Part shown: one piece after another, positions 36,318 to 48,896 of the stretch | Layout: each line of letters starts with the position of its first letter | Numbering within the stretch: the stretch's first letter is position 1 | NCBI GenBank assembly: GCA_963920765.1 | Contig: OY987249.1 | Coordinates: 5,562,188 to 5,626,187 of the forward strand | Direction of reading: 5' to 3' | Length of the DNA stretch: 64,000 nucleotides | From: Ulota crispa | Taxonomy: Eukaryota > Streptophyta > Bryopsida > Orthotrichales > Orthotrichaceae | The notes under the pieces: generated by a model | What the model was told of the DNA's origin: nothing | The model's database searches: none | What the model saw: only the letters and a program-made list of their open reading frames with translations | Position numbers and translations under genes: made by a program

Positions 36318-36647
36318 TTAGGAAAAATATGGGGCCCCAATAAGGCCCTGAGTTTGGGGGGTCCCTAGCCACGGGAACCAAGTCCCTAATAAAATCATGC
36401 GTAGGCTGATGTGGCATCATTGATGCCACGTCAACTTTTTTGATTTTTTTAATTTAAAAAATAAAATAAAATAAATAATCATACAAGTTTCTTATTTTTA
36501 TTAAGACATTTTTTTTGATTTTTCAGATTTTTTTAATTATTATTTTTTTGTTCATTAGCAGGGGCTGGTTCCCCACATCAGGAACCAAATAAATGGAGGG
36601 CTGGAATTGTTTATAAAGGCCTTATTGAGGCCACATATTTTTCCTAA
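36318..36647. mobile_element. MITE with 30-bp terminal inverted repeats
   Basis: The ends are TTAGGAAAAATATGGGGCCC and the complement of TTAGGAAAAATATGTGGCCT; 28 of 30 terminal bases pair. The interior includes GATGTGGCATC-ATT-GATGCCACGTC, a smaller hairpin. Target duplication not identified. Confidence 0.75.
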
Positions 36648-38200
36648 TTTATTCAACTACTTTTATCTTATCTTTATTTTATCATTGTTTTTTAAAACAT
36701 TCTTTTAGATTTGTAAAGCAATTTAGAAATTTACAACCTTCATTCCGAAATTAAAAAATAATAATAATAGAAAATTGATTTTGATAAAAGAAGGTAATAA
36801 TTTATCAAATACAAAAAGTTACTTGACCTAAAATAATGCCAATTGGTTTTGAGAAGTTGAGTGGTTAATTATTCTATAATATTTAGATAAATTAAAATTG
36901 TAATCCGGTGAGGGGAATTTATTAAGATGATATTTTTTTCTTGTTCAAAAAAAATTGACTATCTTTTAGGTTTCTTTTAAAACCAATTTAAGACTGAAAA
37001 ATCAAATCGACATCATTATCCATTGAATTAAGATTTTTGAAACTTGATACTAAAAAATCAATTGACAAATATGCACAATTAAATAAAGATGCTATTAGTG
37101 ATGTTCTAATTTATACTTATCGGAGTATATCAATAAACAGAAACTTCAATGTAAATTTTAGATTGCAATTTCAACTCATTAATATTTAATGTTTAAATAA
37201 ATAAAATTTACAATAGAATTTTATTAATTTTGCAATTACTATCAGAGTATGTAATTAGCTTTTAATGATAATAACTTTTATGAAACAAACCAATCTAAAA
37301 CAAATAGGGCGATCATAAAATATTTTTGTGATCTTTGTATTAATAGTAATTTTAATTGAAAGTTCTCTTGCGTTTAAGTTTTGTTAAGTCATTGTAACAG
37401 TTGTTTAATTGAGTGCAAGTTTGTGCAAGTTTGTCACTACTTATTTATGATTGCAAAACAATGAAAATATAAGTACAATGAATGATTTTGTAGTTGATTA
37501 CAATTGTAATGCGGTTATTTATGCAATTGTATATTTTTCACTTTTCATTTAATTACAAAACAATCATAGCACATTTATAATTGATAGTATTGCAATTTAT
37601 TGCAATCGTAGTACAATCACTATTGGCAGTATGCTATGATGTTTGCAATGCTTCACATTACAATTTTTTTTATTATAAATAACATCATATACTTGCAACA
37701 CGTAGAAGTTGAAAATAAATATTAATCTAAGTGTTGAATTTTTTAAACAATGGGTAAATTTAAAAGAGAAGAAGGAGTTAACATAATGAATGTTAAAAGC
37801 ATGAATTTTTTGTTAATATGTAAAAAAATCTCAAAAAACATTGCGTCGTTTGAAGATGAAAGCTTTCAAAAATTCCTTTTAAGCAGAACGGAGTGATAAT
37901 AGGGTAAACCACCAGTATGCTCTTTCTATTCTCTAACCACAACATCAAGCCATCTCTCTTAATAAAAAAAATCAGTCAGATGTAGAGTTTGGAAGAATTC
38001 TAAAAATAAAATTCAAGTAGCAAAATCACCTCTTTTTCTCAAAAAAATACATTTTGAGAAAAAAAGTGCCAAAAATCATAGGCATATAAATATCACCTGC
38101 ACAATACAAGGGTATCAAAGAATTAACTGGCTACTTTTCATAATGGGAAAAAAATAAAAGACTAAAAAAAGGATTAAAATAAGATTCAAAAAATAGCGAA
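36648..38200. other. AT-rich upstream region of the acyl-CoA-binding gene
   Basis: No repeat or gene recognised. Composition changes sharply at about 38210, where the gene's 5' region begins. Confidence 0.35.
38084..38090 (+). promoter_or_regulatory. possible TATA box
   Basis: A TATAAAT about 375 bp before the inferred start codon, next to the AT/GC composition step. A plausible core promoter, without other proof. Confidence 0.25.
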
Positions 38201-38463
38201 AAAGAGAGAAACTATGGGCATATGCGGTTGGCACTCCCATTTATCAAAGAAATGGGGGTGGATCCGACGTCGAGGGAACGTGCGAACGCGAAATCCACAA
38301 CGGGGAGGAAGTTTGGGAACACGAGAGCGCCAGAGGGAACCGCGTAGGGAACATCGTCTCTCTCATTTGAGAGGGGCAGCCCAAAAGCCCAGGTTGCCCT
38401 TGTGTTGTTGGAGCTCCTGCCGAGCTGGGGATTGAGCGTCGATCGATCTCGGAGGGCTCGACC

Positions 38464-41400
38464 ATGGACACCGCGGCCATGGCGCAGCTGCCATATCCGG
38501 AGCGCTTCTACGCTGCCGCGGCGTTTGCCGGCTTCTCGTCCTCGACTGCACCGTCGTCCCCCGCTTCCGCTCGCTCTCTGTAAGGTCTCCATCCATCCTC
38601 TCCGTTTGCAATGCAGGTGTCCGATCGCACAGTTTCTGCACATGTAGTAATCCACCTGAAAAAGAACCAAAACAAAAATCTTCCTGAGTCGGTTTTGAGT
38701 TTCTCGGGTAATTTTTAGGGTGCATTGTAGTGATCGCGACGGTGATAGGACGTCTTTTGCGCTGATTGGAAATCTGGGATCCTGTTTCTTCGGTTGCACT
38801 GCAAAAGCTTGGGTAGCACAAGAAAAAGATGGCATTGTGATTGAGGGTTCCGATCTAGCTTACATATAAACTCTTTTCGACAGTACCAGATTTTCAGCAT
38901 CTGAGATTGATTTTCTAGGGTTGCGATTGTTACAGCTCGCCTAATGGAGTAGTTAACCCTTAAAGGACTATGAAGCCCAAACTGGATCTCATGCTTATTA
39001 TATATCAGCTTTGAGTTGGGAATTATTTCTTTGGGTCCATCTTTTATTTATTGAGGTGCAATGTTTTTCACTGATTCTGGTGTTGTAAAGATTGACACCG
39101 TTTGAATCATGTCTTTGAAAATATGGTCAATCTTAATTCTAGGTCCTTCTGGTAATCACTGAGTTACTGAACTTTTGTGGACCTTGAATCCTCGCTATTG
39201 TTTTCTTTGGACATATCCGTTAACGAGCTGGCATTGCTTATGCAGTCTAGGTAGCTCACTCAAGGAGCTCTCTTAGCGTCACAGTAATTTTTGTCCTTTT
39301 TTTTATCGGATAATTGATGATTTGCTTGCCGACCTTAGAACAAGATCTGTCGGTATGAAGCAACAGGGGAAGCTGATGTATTAATAAAGCAGAGGACTCA
39401 TTCCTGTGTCTGTGGCTTTCAGTTGTTTTGACTGGTTTCCATGATTAGAATGGAATCATTTAGGGTTATTTTGCCTCATTTTCAAGAGAATTCGATTGTA
39501 CTATACTATTGTATAAGAAAGTGATGAAGTGTTGAAGTTTGAAGGAGTAGTAGGGTTTAAACCTCATGCTTCAACTACCCTTGAATATGATTTCGTTTGC
39601 ATTTTAGGGTTTCTGATCAAATTGTGGGGTTACAGTTCCAAGAATCGACTACCAGAGGATTTACCAGATGAGACGCGGCTAATCTTCTTCGCGCTCTACA
39701 AGCAGGCAACGTTAGGGCCGTGCACGTTGAAGAAGCCATGGGGATGGAACATGGTCGAGCATGCAAAATGGACAAGCTGGACACACTTGGGAAACTTGAA
39801 CTCGCTGGAAGCGATGAGGCTCTTCGTTCGGACGCTCGAGGAAGTAGACCCCAATTGGTGTGCAAAGTCGCAGTTTCAAACTGTGGAGGTTGTAGAAGAC
39901 AGAGCTGCAGTCGAGTCAGCATCGAAGGAGCTCACCAAGCTACTGTTAGAGAAAGACGTGCCGTCTCCACCAAAAGCGGCGGATCCAGTGGCGACTACGA
40001 ATGGAAAGCACTCGGAACAGGAGGAGAAGGAGGAGTTGACATTTGCGGAGGAGAAGCTCGAATTGAAGGACAGCGAGACACCGAAGATGGCTGAAACCAC
40101 GCAGCAGCAGAACGCAGTGGCGGAAGGCGTGGACGCAATCACGAGCTACCATGAGTGGGTACCGGTCATGGTAACGGGTCGAAAGCCGCTGGCGCGGTAC
40201 AAGCATGCAGCGGCGATAGTGGAAGGGAAGTTGTACGTGATCGGAGGGAACCACAACGGCCGCTACTTGAACGATGTGCAGGTGTTGGATTTGAAGAAGC
40301 TGAGCTGGTCGAAGGTGGACACCAAAGTCTCGCAGTCTCCACTGTCCGCGCACCGGGAATCTCTGCAGCCCTGGTTCCCTCCTTGTGCTGGACACCGGCT
40401 CATTCGATGGGGACGGCAGCTGCTTGCTGTGGCGGGCCATGCAAAAGACGGTCCTGAGACGGTTGCCGTGCATGCTTTCGACACGCATTCCTTGGCGTGG
40501 ACGAAGATGGAGGTGTTCGGGCAAGCACCTGTTGCGCGTGGTGGGCAGTCGGTGACGTTGATAGGGTCCCAGCTGTACTTGTTCGGAGGCGAAGACTCGA
40601 AGCGACGCGTGTTGAATGACCTCAACGTTCTGGACTTGGAAACCATGACGTGGGAAACGCCGGCCGCGTCGGGAGTCTGTCCGTCTCCCCGGTCCGACCA
40701 TGTCGCGACGGCATACTGTGAGAAGTACATCTTCGTTTTCGGAGGCAGCTCACACTCGGATTGCTACAACGACCTGCACGTGCTCGACCTGGAAACGATG
40801 GAGTGGTCGCCGGTGGAAACGCAAGGGCTCGTGCCGCGGCCGAGGGCAGGGCACGCTGGTTTGACAGTCGGTGACAGCTGGTTTGTGACTGGAGGTGGAG
40901 ACAACAAGGGAGCGATTTCGGAGACGTTGGTCCTGAGCTTGACCACGTTGTCCTGGTCCCTGGAGGCCACTGTGGAGGTGCTCACTCCCGTTGCCAGCGA
41001 GGGCTTGAGTTTGTTGGTTTCAGGCGACACTCTCCTGGCGTTTGGTGGATACAATGGCTACTTCACCAACGAGGTGCACGCGTACAAGCTGGGACTCCCT
41101 CAGTTACTCCAAGTAGCCAAACTGAAGCCTCTGGTGGTGATGGAGGACACAGAGCCAGCACTCAACGGTGACGAAGACACTTCGTTCGTGGAGATCGCTC
41201 GGGAAGAAGAAGACTCAGATTCCACACCTGAAGAACTGAAATCGGTCGTGGAATTGGACTCACCAGCCACGTCAGGGACGTCAAGGAGAGCCAGTTTTCT
41301 CACCGACGAAGTGGAGCAAATGCGGGTCACCACTGCGGCTGCGCAGGCTGAGATTGAGAAACTCAAGGTGGAGAACGCTGCGGCTCTCTCGTCTTTGGCC

Positions 41401-41661
41401 GATGTGGAGCAGGAGCTTCTGTCGGTTCGCAGTCAGCTGCAGGGCGAGCAGACTAGATCTTTCCAGCTTGAAGTGGAGATTGCTGAGTTGAGACAGAAAC
41501 TGAGTTCCATGGAGGCTTTACAGAAGGAGGTCGACCTGCTGCAGCGACAAAAAACTGCTTCTGAAAAAGCTGTGAATGAAGTATCAGTACACCGTGAAAG
41601 CAGTGGTGTTTGGGGCTGGCTTGCTGGCGCTCCTCCTACTCCTCCCACTTACGATTCGTAG
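38464..41661 (+). CDS. ACBP: acyl-CoA-binding protein with Kelch repeats (plant class IV ACBP)
   Basis: Two exons: 38464-38579 and 39636-41661, joined across a GT-AG intron (38580-39635, 1056 bp) in phase 2, giving 713 residues. The intron splits the acyl-CoA-binding domain: exon 1 gives its first helix (YPERFYAAAAF, from residue 11), exon 2 the rest, with ALYKQAT (58-64), KKPWGW, AKWTSW (Lys83) and LEAMRLFV. Six Kelch-type blades follow at about 227, 292, 339, 391, 442 and 494, with GG and YxxDLxxLDLxxxxW motifs. A coiled coil spans about 596-695; the C-terminus has GVWGWLAG, as in plant ACBP4/5 relatives. No signal peptide, so probably cytosolic. The family binds long-chain acyl-CoA esters; Kelch blades and coiled coil usually mediate protein contacts. 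The start lies in a good context (ACCATGG); Met6 is an alternative. An open frame reading into exon 2 from 39529 is intron. Coding GC is far above the flanks. Confidence 0.93.
38580..39635 (+). other. intron of the acyl-CoA-binding gene
   Basis: Donor GTAAGG, acceptor TTACAG. At about 38955 it has TTAACCCTTAAAGGAC, the typical start of a TTAA element, but no matching right end, so it may be a solo terminus. Confidence 0.85.
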
Positions 41662-42264
41662 ATAGCATTGCACTGGAGGTATTCTACACTTAAAGGTGCC
41701 GTTCACTGCCCCTGTCTCAGCAACAGATTGCTCTTTCTAGTTCCCTTCTAATCCTTTCTAGTTCCCTTCTAATCCTTTCTAGTCCCTTCTAGCTCCTTCT
41801 GATAGGGTTTGGTATATACTCAGGCAATTTAGCACGAGCAATCGGATTTGCTCCATTTATGGCGGTCTATGAAGCAGCCAACAAAAACGAAGGAATACTG
41901 TTATTTTTTCTTTTAGGTTGGCAGATTACCTTCTGAGATTAGGTTAGGTATTTTCGTGTACTCGAAATATTGGATGACATAACAAATTGTTGAATGTCAA
42001 TATAGGACTAGAGTTTAGAGTTGCTTTTGCAGTTTCACATCGTAGGACTAATTTTGACTACTTGGATCAATAATCTTAAATTTCGTGGCTCGCTGCGTCT
42101 TGAGAGACACTACACTGTTGATGCTTGGAATTGCATTCACCAATCTGTGATATTGCTTCTTGAGGATCTCTTGGCTTTTTTTTTGTTTCAGTTGTTCCAG
42201 TTGACAACCCTTTAGTAATGAAGTTTGATGAGCTTCCGCGATCCAGAAGAGTCATGAAACTTGC
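41662..42264 (+). other. 3' untranslated/downstream region of the acyl-CoA-binding gene
   Basis: Just after the stop, 41733-41800 carries three to four pyrimidine-rich tandem units (TTTCTAGTTCCCTTCTAATC). No clear polyadenylation site could be fixed. Confidence 0.5.
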
Positions 42265-42268
42265 TTAA

Positions 42269-43174
42269 CCCTTTAAGGACCACGCGACCATATTTTGGTC
42301 GCTGGGAGTGGTTTTTGGCCTGTAGGTTGAAATCACTCAATTAATTTGGAATTTGGTCTTGAGGTATGCATGTGATCACAAGAATTTTGCATCCATCTAA
42401 AAAATAACAATGCAATCAGGTATGTGAGTCGACAAATAATGATGTTTATATGGCATGGCTTCAAAATATGTATCCATTTTTTGTCAAAGATGGATCAAAG
42501 CAACAACACAATACATCAAGCATCCAAGAAGAATGTCAAGTTTCAATTGCACAATTCTAAAAAAATTTAAATTGCTTAAGAAATATGCTTGTATTGTTTT
42601 CCTATACGGTAGTAGTATAATTGTAGTATTTGAAGATCTATTGAAATGGTGTTGTCATTTTGGCTTTAAAATACGTCATCCTACATTTAAGGCCAATTCT
42701 TGATTGCTTTCACCGATCAGATTTTCCATACCAATTATCAAATTTCTTGTAGAATTGTTTTAGGGTAGCAAAGAAAATGAGATTTTTACCCTTTTTGTCC
42801 ACTTAGCTACACCTTGTGATTGCTATTTTTGTCTATTTTGTGTGCAATTAGTCTTGTTGGAAAGGTGGGAGAGCTTGCTTTCTAGAAATGTAAGGCTCTT
42901 TTCAATCAAAGCTTGCATGAAGCGGTAACATTCAAAGCCACACAAGCATGAAACACTAAAGATTTTCCGCATACGGGTCACTCAATCATTATAATGTTTC
43001 ACCTACAACAGTAGATCTAGCAAAAATTTTGGTGCTTTAAAGCGAACAAGGTGTACTACCCATTTGTACGGTTGGATTATTGAAAATGGGTCCATATTTG
43101 AGTTAATTGCACATTTAAGCTTACAACCCATGTTTTTAGTGAATTTTGTGAAAATGGGTGTGGTCCTTAAAGGG
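42269..43174. mobile_element. TTAA element family A, copy 3 (best-preserved ends)
   Basis: Flanked by TTAA at 42265-42268 and 43175-43178. The terminal repeats CCCTTTAAGGACCAC and GTGGTCCTTAAAGGG are exact complements. The 82-codon frame is at 42455-42703. Confidence 0.85.
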
Positions 43175-43390
43175 TTAATGTAGAGGAAGCTACATTTTGC
43201 AACTTTGAGCATGTTCATACAGCTGAGATAGAAGATACTCTTTGCATCACTTTTACCCATTGAAGCATTTAAATCAGCGTATTAGAGTGATTTTTGAGAG
43301 ATGTGTAGAGTTGTTTAGAATTCTTTGGGTACAAGAGGATTCAATTTCCACCATTATGTATGATTTTTTATACAATCATTTAAAGATTTA

Positions 43391-44328
43391 GCCCTTAAAG
43401 GACCAAGTGGTTGTTCAACATCCACTTCAAAACTCAAGTAGGGTCATATGGAATCAATTTTTTTTGGATGTTCTCAAAATTATTGCACAAGGTGCATAAA
43501 TGTGTCCTCTAAGTGGGAATCTAATTTTTTCCCAATCTGATGCCCGATTCAAAAGTCATGTTGCTCGAAAGAAATTGGGCAGTTTGGGCAGTTTGAGCAT
43601 CTTTGGAGAATCTTATGCTAAAACTCCATCGACTTTTGAAATTTGGCAAATATGTAACTAAAAAAACATGCTGTACAATTGTCAAAAAAAAAAAAAAGCT
43701 CTCCCATCACATTTTGAAGGGAGTCAAACTTTGTTAACTATATTTGAGCAGTTTCAAGAAAAAAAAATTCCCCTAACTACAAGCCCTATTATCTTTCAAT
43801 CTATGAATCCAAAGTGCTTGAATCTTTTTTTCACATATTTCAAATGTTTGTCTCCAACTTTTCACTATTCAAATTTCAAATAAAAGACTTCCACATTATA
43901 CAAGAAATCATGAAAGAATGACTACTATATTGGCAATTCACTAAACCTCCTTGCATTGGAGGGTGATTTAGAATAAGCTAGACTCTATATTTGCATCTGA
44001 AAATTTTCATGAGTGAACCTAACATCATATGAATGGTCAAAAAGCTCAAATTTGAGTAGAGTAAAAATCTTACTCTAGGAAGGCTCAAAGTTTGTTAACC
44101 TTATTTTGCAAGAATGAAAAAAGGTTGTCTTCTCACTTCAAACGTTATAAGCTTACAATGCGCGTTGTCAAATGGGCTGAAATTTTTTGCACGCATTGGT
44201 TTATTGGTTTTACAAACGTTTGTACGGTTGAAATTGAGAAAAAAGGTTTTTATTTCTGATTTTGAGCAACACACTAAAAGTTGGCAGTTTCTGAGATTTT
44301 TTCTCAAAAAACACCCTTGGTTTAGGGG
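43391..44328. mobile_element. TTAA element family U copy 1
   Basis: The left flank is TTTA, the right TTAA (44329-44332). It starts GCCCTTAAAGGACCAAG and ends CCTTGGTTTAGGGG. Matches 52006-52870 in inverted orientation over most of its length. Confidence 0.75.
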
Positions 44329-44479
44329 TTAAGTGAGTACATCTCTTTCTATTCAAAGTACTGTATACGGGACATAAACATTTAGCCTAATCATAAGTTC
44401 AAATATCCTGTCTTATTCCGCAGGCCTGTGCTGTTCTTCTATGACAAAATCATTCTTGTTGGAATATTTAACCCCTTAA

Positions 44480-45852
44480 CCCCAAAACGACCCTGGAAAT
44501 TCTTGTGCTTCTAGGAATTTGCTCTAATCTGAACAAAATGCCAATATTTTGATAAATTCTATAAATTCTTTTGAATTGTAACCATATAAAATCAAACTAA
44601 ACATGTTAAAAATAACATGAGAAAAGAAAATAGAACAATATCATTTATGGATTGAAAGATTATACTCTTTGATCAAGAGGGTGTTAAAACCGTGAACATG
44701 ACTTGAAGTCTTTCAATCATTTTTTCACATGTCAAATCTAAAAAAATGGTCACATGAAAAATACGGGGTTAAAGGGCATAACATACGTAACTCCAATCAA
44801 TTTACGGCTTTTCAAAACCTCCTCTACAATTTTTCAATAAATTTCTAGTGTAAATTTTCCTCCAAGGTCTAGTGCATTTGAGGCTCATTTCTAAGAGCTC
44901 TCAACACTAAAAAAGTTAAGACTGCAATAGAAACCCTTACACAAAATTTTGAATAGAAAAATCATAATCAATCATTTACAAATCTGATTTTTTGGTGCTA
45001 AAACTAGACTTCAAAAAGAATAGTCAAAAAAAATATATACTAAAAATAACAACTTAGGTAGGATTTATAGAAGGGTGATTGCAAGAAACACTTGTACTAT
45101 TTCTTATCCTCTTCACCTCGTGCAAGTGCTTTTTGGCTTGTAACTTGTGCACAACAAGTTCTTTTGAGCTGAAATTATAGAGGGAGGTACATGTCATAGT
45201 TACAAACATTCCATAATTTTTGAGGGTTTTTTATAGTTATTTTACTATTTTTAAACAGCCCCCAAATAGGGGTCTACCTTGGCCATTTTGGAGGTTTTTA
45301 GTACTATTTTGGGTCCAAAAAAGCTTTTCTAGGGCTATAAATTAAGGATGTTGTTTATGGAGCATGCTTACAGGCATTTCTAGAAGGGTTTTGCAAAATT
45401 ATAAATTCCATGGCATCTACATTGTCTCAAAGTGGGCATTCCATCTCCCTTCATTGGCAAAATGCAAAGAAATTCCTCATCAAAGCAATTGTACCATGTG
45501 AATGTGTTTAATGGGTTCTCAAATGGCCAGTTTTTATTTCATTTTTTTGAATTATTTTACTATTTTCAAAAAAGCAAGAAAGAAACTGGCATTTTGTTGG
45601 TGATTTTGTTTTGCGCATAACTTTTAGAATAAAAAATTCCTAGGTCTAAATTTCACAAGTATGCTATTTTAAGTGCTTTACAAATTTTCCAAATTTTTTT
45701 TTTTTTTTAAAATTATTCCAAAAGCTTGGTAGTATTACTAGTACTCACAGTACTATTGGTGTTTGAGACAAAATTGTGAAGTGTTTCTTGCAATCACCTA
45801 GAAGTTCAAAGTATTATCAACACCATAATGTGGTGCCATGGGCATTTAGGGG
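44480..45852. mobile_element. TTAA element family D/H copy 3, with nested 725-bp element
   Basis: Preceded by TTAACCCCTTAA, so the true left end may be 44472. Ends GGGCATTTAGGGG before TTAA (45853-45856). The interior matches 5965-6629 and 33212-33811. Confidence 0.75.
45074..45798. mobile_element. DNA transposon-like element with 20-bp TIRs and 6-bp TSD
   Basis: The ends are GGTGATTGCAAGAAACACTT and its exact complement. TAGAAG is duplicated at 45068-45073 and 45799-45804. 725 bp, no transposase; a 62-codon frame inside is unlikely to be real. I cannot assign it: 6 bp is unusual among plant superfamilies. Confidence 0.8.
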
Positions 45853-45856
45853 TTAA

Positions 45857-47385
45857 GGATGTTGTTTTGTACATGCTCTCCCGTGTTGTATACAGATGGG
45901 GCACTTGGGTAGCACATGAATCCCATTGGAGTTGTAAATTTCAAGCAAAGTCATATGCATACTATTGGTCAATTAGGAATTTTTGAAGAATTTTTGATAT
46001 TTGTCATACATCCATTTTTTCAAGTACTAAACAATCCTTGGAGGAATATAGCCAACTCTTTTGGTAGGCAACATCCTTAAGAGGTTAAGGAATGTTTGAT
46101 ACCATAGCCAATCAAAAGACTCTAAAGTGGTTTGATTATTGGAAAGTTTATTGTCATGAAAGGATTTTTTTCAATTAAAGAGTAGCATTTTGATGAAAGC
46201 AATTGCTATTTTTAGTTTCAAAAAATAACCAAAATGACAGTGCATTAAGGTTAAATTCTAAACCAATTGTGAGATATTGATTTTTTTGTAAAGCACAGTA
46301 TATGATTCTAGATCAATTCATTTATGAGATATGGATTTTTTGTAAAATTAAATGTTGCATTACCCATATATGTCCAACTCATGCAAAGATGTGCCCATAT
46401 TCTAATTATATTATAAGTGTAGAAAATACCCTATGCAATCCAGTGAAATACCGGTTGAAAATGGGAAATGCTGGATTTTAGACGGTGAAGTCAAATTTCT
46501 CCCCCAAATGCTAGGTAGAATTCGAATGTTTTGCTAAATCGTTTGCCCCATTGGAAACAGAGGAACACAAGTGTGCATGAGAGTGTAAGTAAAACAATTG
46601 CAAAACTGGCATCACACGGCAAGGCAAGGCACGACAATAGCGTTTAATTTTCTGGCAAAAATTTGCATAAATCTTACCTTAAAACTTGTGTGGCGATACT
46701 AACACTAGAAAAATCCTGAAAAAATGGATGAATTTGCCAAATCCCTCCCCACATTTGCACCAAATTTGCCAACTTTTGAATAAAAGTTATTAATATAAGT
46801 AGGTTTCTTGAAGGAATGTACATAAGTCATTGATTCTATGTAATTCTATCCAAATTTTCCTGCTGGCATGGTGGGGTGCGTGACTGCGTGTTACTCTACT
46901 GGGGCAAAACCAAAAATTAAACGAGGCACGGCACAGCACGGCAAGGCATGCGCGTGGAGCACACGACTGTTGTGCAGTTCTTCCCGGTGGCACCCAAAGT
47001 TAGAGACGTACGGATGGAATTGGCAGGCCCACCATTTCTAGCACTCGCCTGCAGCAGTGCAGACACGTAGCCTTTAAATTCTTCTTTTTTAATTGGTCGC
47101 TCTACAGGCACTGAACAATGCAAGAAACATTTGGACAGAAAGGGATAGAATCATCGACTTGTATATGTTTGTCCACAAAATATTCTTGTTTTAGTAGCTT
47201 TCATCCAATTTTTGGCAAACGTTGTGATTACTTGAGGAGGGACTTGGTGATTTTCATCCATTTTTCACATGATTTTTCTAGTGTTACAATAGTTAGTCCA
47301 AGATTGAGGTAAGATTGAGGCAAAAATTTGTCAAGAATTTAAAGGCTGTAGCCATGCTTTGTCCTCTAGTTCTCTCTCCTCATGA
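45857..47385. other. stretch with GC-rich repeated patches, no gene
   Basis: Short GCACGGCAAGGCA repeats occur at about 46618 and 46925, near inverted CGTTTAATTTT blocks, suggesting a degenerate element of about 350 bp. A segment at about 46450 resembles 48125-48190. Confidence 0.4.
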
Positions 47386-47540
47386 CACTAGTAGAAAATT
47401 GCAATAGAATTTATGTTTTCATGTAATGTAGTTTTTGTTGAGTTCCTTATTTCCAAAACAGAATCTGTGTTGGAAACTAGGAACTCAACAAAAACTACGT
47501 TACATGAAAACATAGATTCTGATGCGGTTTTCTACTAGTG
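47386..47540. mobile_element. CACTA-like hairpin MITE
   Basis: The ends are CACTAGTAGAAAA and TTTTCTACTAGTG. The arms of about 65 bp around GTTGAGTTCC are mostly complementary. No clear 3-bp duplication (TGA against ATC). Confidence 0.75.
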
Positions 47541-47600
47541 ATCAAGGCCAAAAAATTTGAATTTGTTTTTGAGGCTAATAGAAAACAAGATCTAATATAA

Positions 47601-47985
47601 GGTAGTAGCACCCATAAGCGTCAAACTAAGGATTTTGGAGTAGAAAAATCAATTGATGAACTTTGACATAATATTGTCAAGGTAGGAAGAGGAAACCAAA
47701 AATGTGAGCATCAATATCAAAGTTCCAATTGCAAGCATTTGTTCACAAAGATTTCTCAAAGTCCAAAATCACTAAAATTGTATGGTTTATGTGTAAAAGA
47801 TGCTAAAAACAATGTTTATTGGTTTTTAAATAGTGAGATAAGACACTCAAAATGATCATGTTAGTCACCCAAAACCACCACTTTATCACCCACAACCATC
47901 ACTTTGTCACTCATAACCATTTTTTTGTATATTTGTCAATGCCAAGTGATGCTCATGGGGACATGACATAGATGGGTGTTGCCAA
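47601..47985. mobile_element. MITE family AA copy 3, right end uncertain
   Basis: The left end GGTAGTAGCACCCATAAGCG matches the copies at 943 and 6889. A weak right end, ATGGGTGTTGCC, is at about 47972. Confidence 0.4.
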
Positions 47986-48861
47986 TGAACAGAGAGAGCC
48001 AAAAAACAATAGAAAGTCAACGAAATAAAATGTGCAAAAAATCGATTAAATTCTCAATTTACCGGCTAAAAACCAATTGCATTTCTGAAAAAATTCTAAG
48101 TATATAGGAAATAGCCGGTGCATCCACTGAAAAAACTGGATGAAAATGAGAAATGTAGGCTCTATGCCGAAGGAGCTCAAAATCTCCCCGCATACTGTGT
48201 TGCTACCTTAGCCCCAACTCCAAGAATTATGCCCGCCAAGAATAAAAAGGCGTATTTATTGCCTTGTAACCATGTTCAAAATCCATCAAATTATAAACAC
48301 TTAATTTAGTACATATGTAATTTATTGGAATTTCTACGTTGCACAATGGATGTAGAATTGTAATGGCTTTACTTCATCTCCTTTTTATACTAATTCTTCC
48401 AAAAAAGTCAAGGTTTGTAGTCATAACCTCAATTTTTTTTTGAGTGTGAGCCTTTAAAGATGGGAAAAATACAAATCTTCTTACACGTTTTTCATGTGAG
48501 GGTTTGGAGCAATTCTTGAGGCTGTTTTTGAGGATGTCACATTTAAATAAAGATGGATTACCCGAAGTCCAATATGATAACCATCAATCTAGTCTAATTT
48601 GCAAAACACTAGTTGGTATTAACAAAACATTAGAAGGTGCTCCCAAATCATAAAGAGGGAAATCCAGATTAGAAAAGATGCAAAATTTTGAAAATAATAT
48701 GTGCTCAAAAGCCTAAGAAATCTTCAATATTGGAGAACACAAAATATCTATATTACCATGAATAGTTCATATTTAGTTAATGTGACATGAGGGTCATATA
48801 GGCTAAATTTTTGGATTTTGGATGTAACCACCTCAAGGTTTGATGACCTACACTCTTTTTA

Positions 48862-48866
<5 letters not shown>

Positions 48867-48896
<30 letters not shown>
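48867..48896. repeat. poly-T tract of about 30 bases
   Basis: Followed by CTTTCTTTC. It could mark the tail of a minus-strand retroposon, but none was recognised. Confidence 0.85.

Noticed and set aside
38212-38835. 207-codon minus-strand frame and others around the first ACBP exon
   Set aside because: They overlap a well-supported plus-strand exon and result from its high GC content.
39529-39635. Extension of ACBP exon 2 upstream to a GTG
   Set aside because: This is the intron tail; the acceptor at 39635 joins exon 1 in phase and completes the acyl-CoA-binding domain.
39946-40701. 251-codon minus-strand frame inside the Kelch region
   Set aside because: Antisense to a conserved domain; low-complexity Arg/His/Leu composition.
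48867-48896. Poly-T as the tail of a retroposon
   Set aside because: No retroposed gene or target duplication could be recognised next to it.
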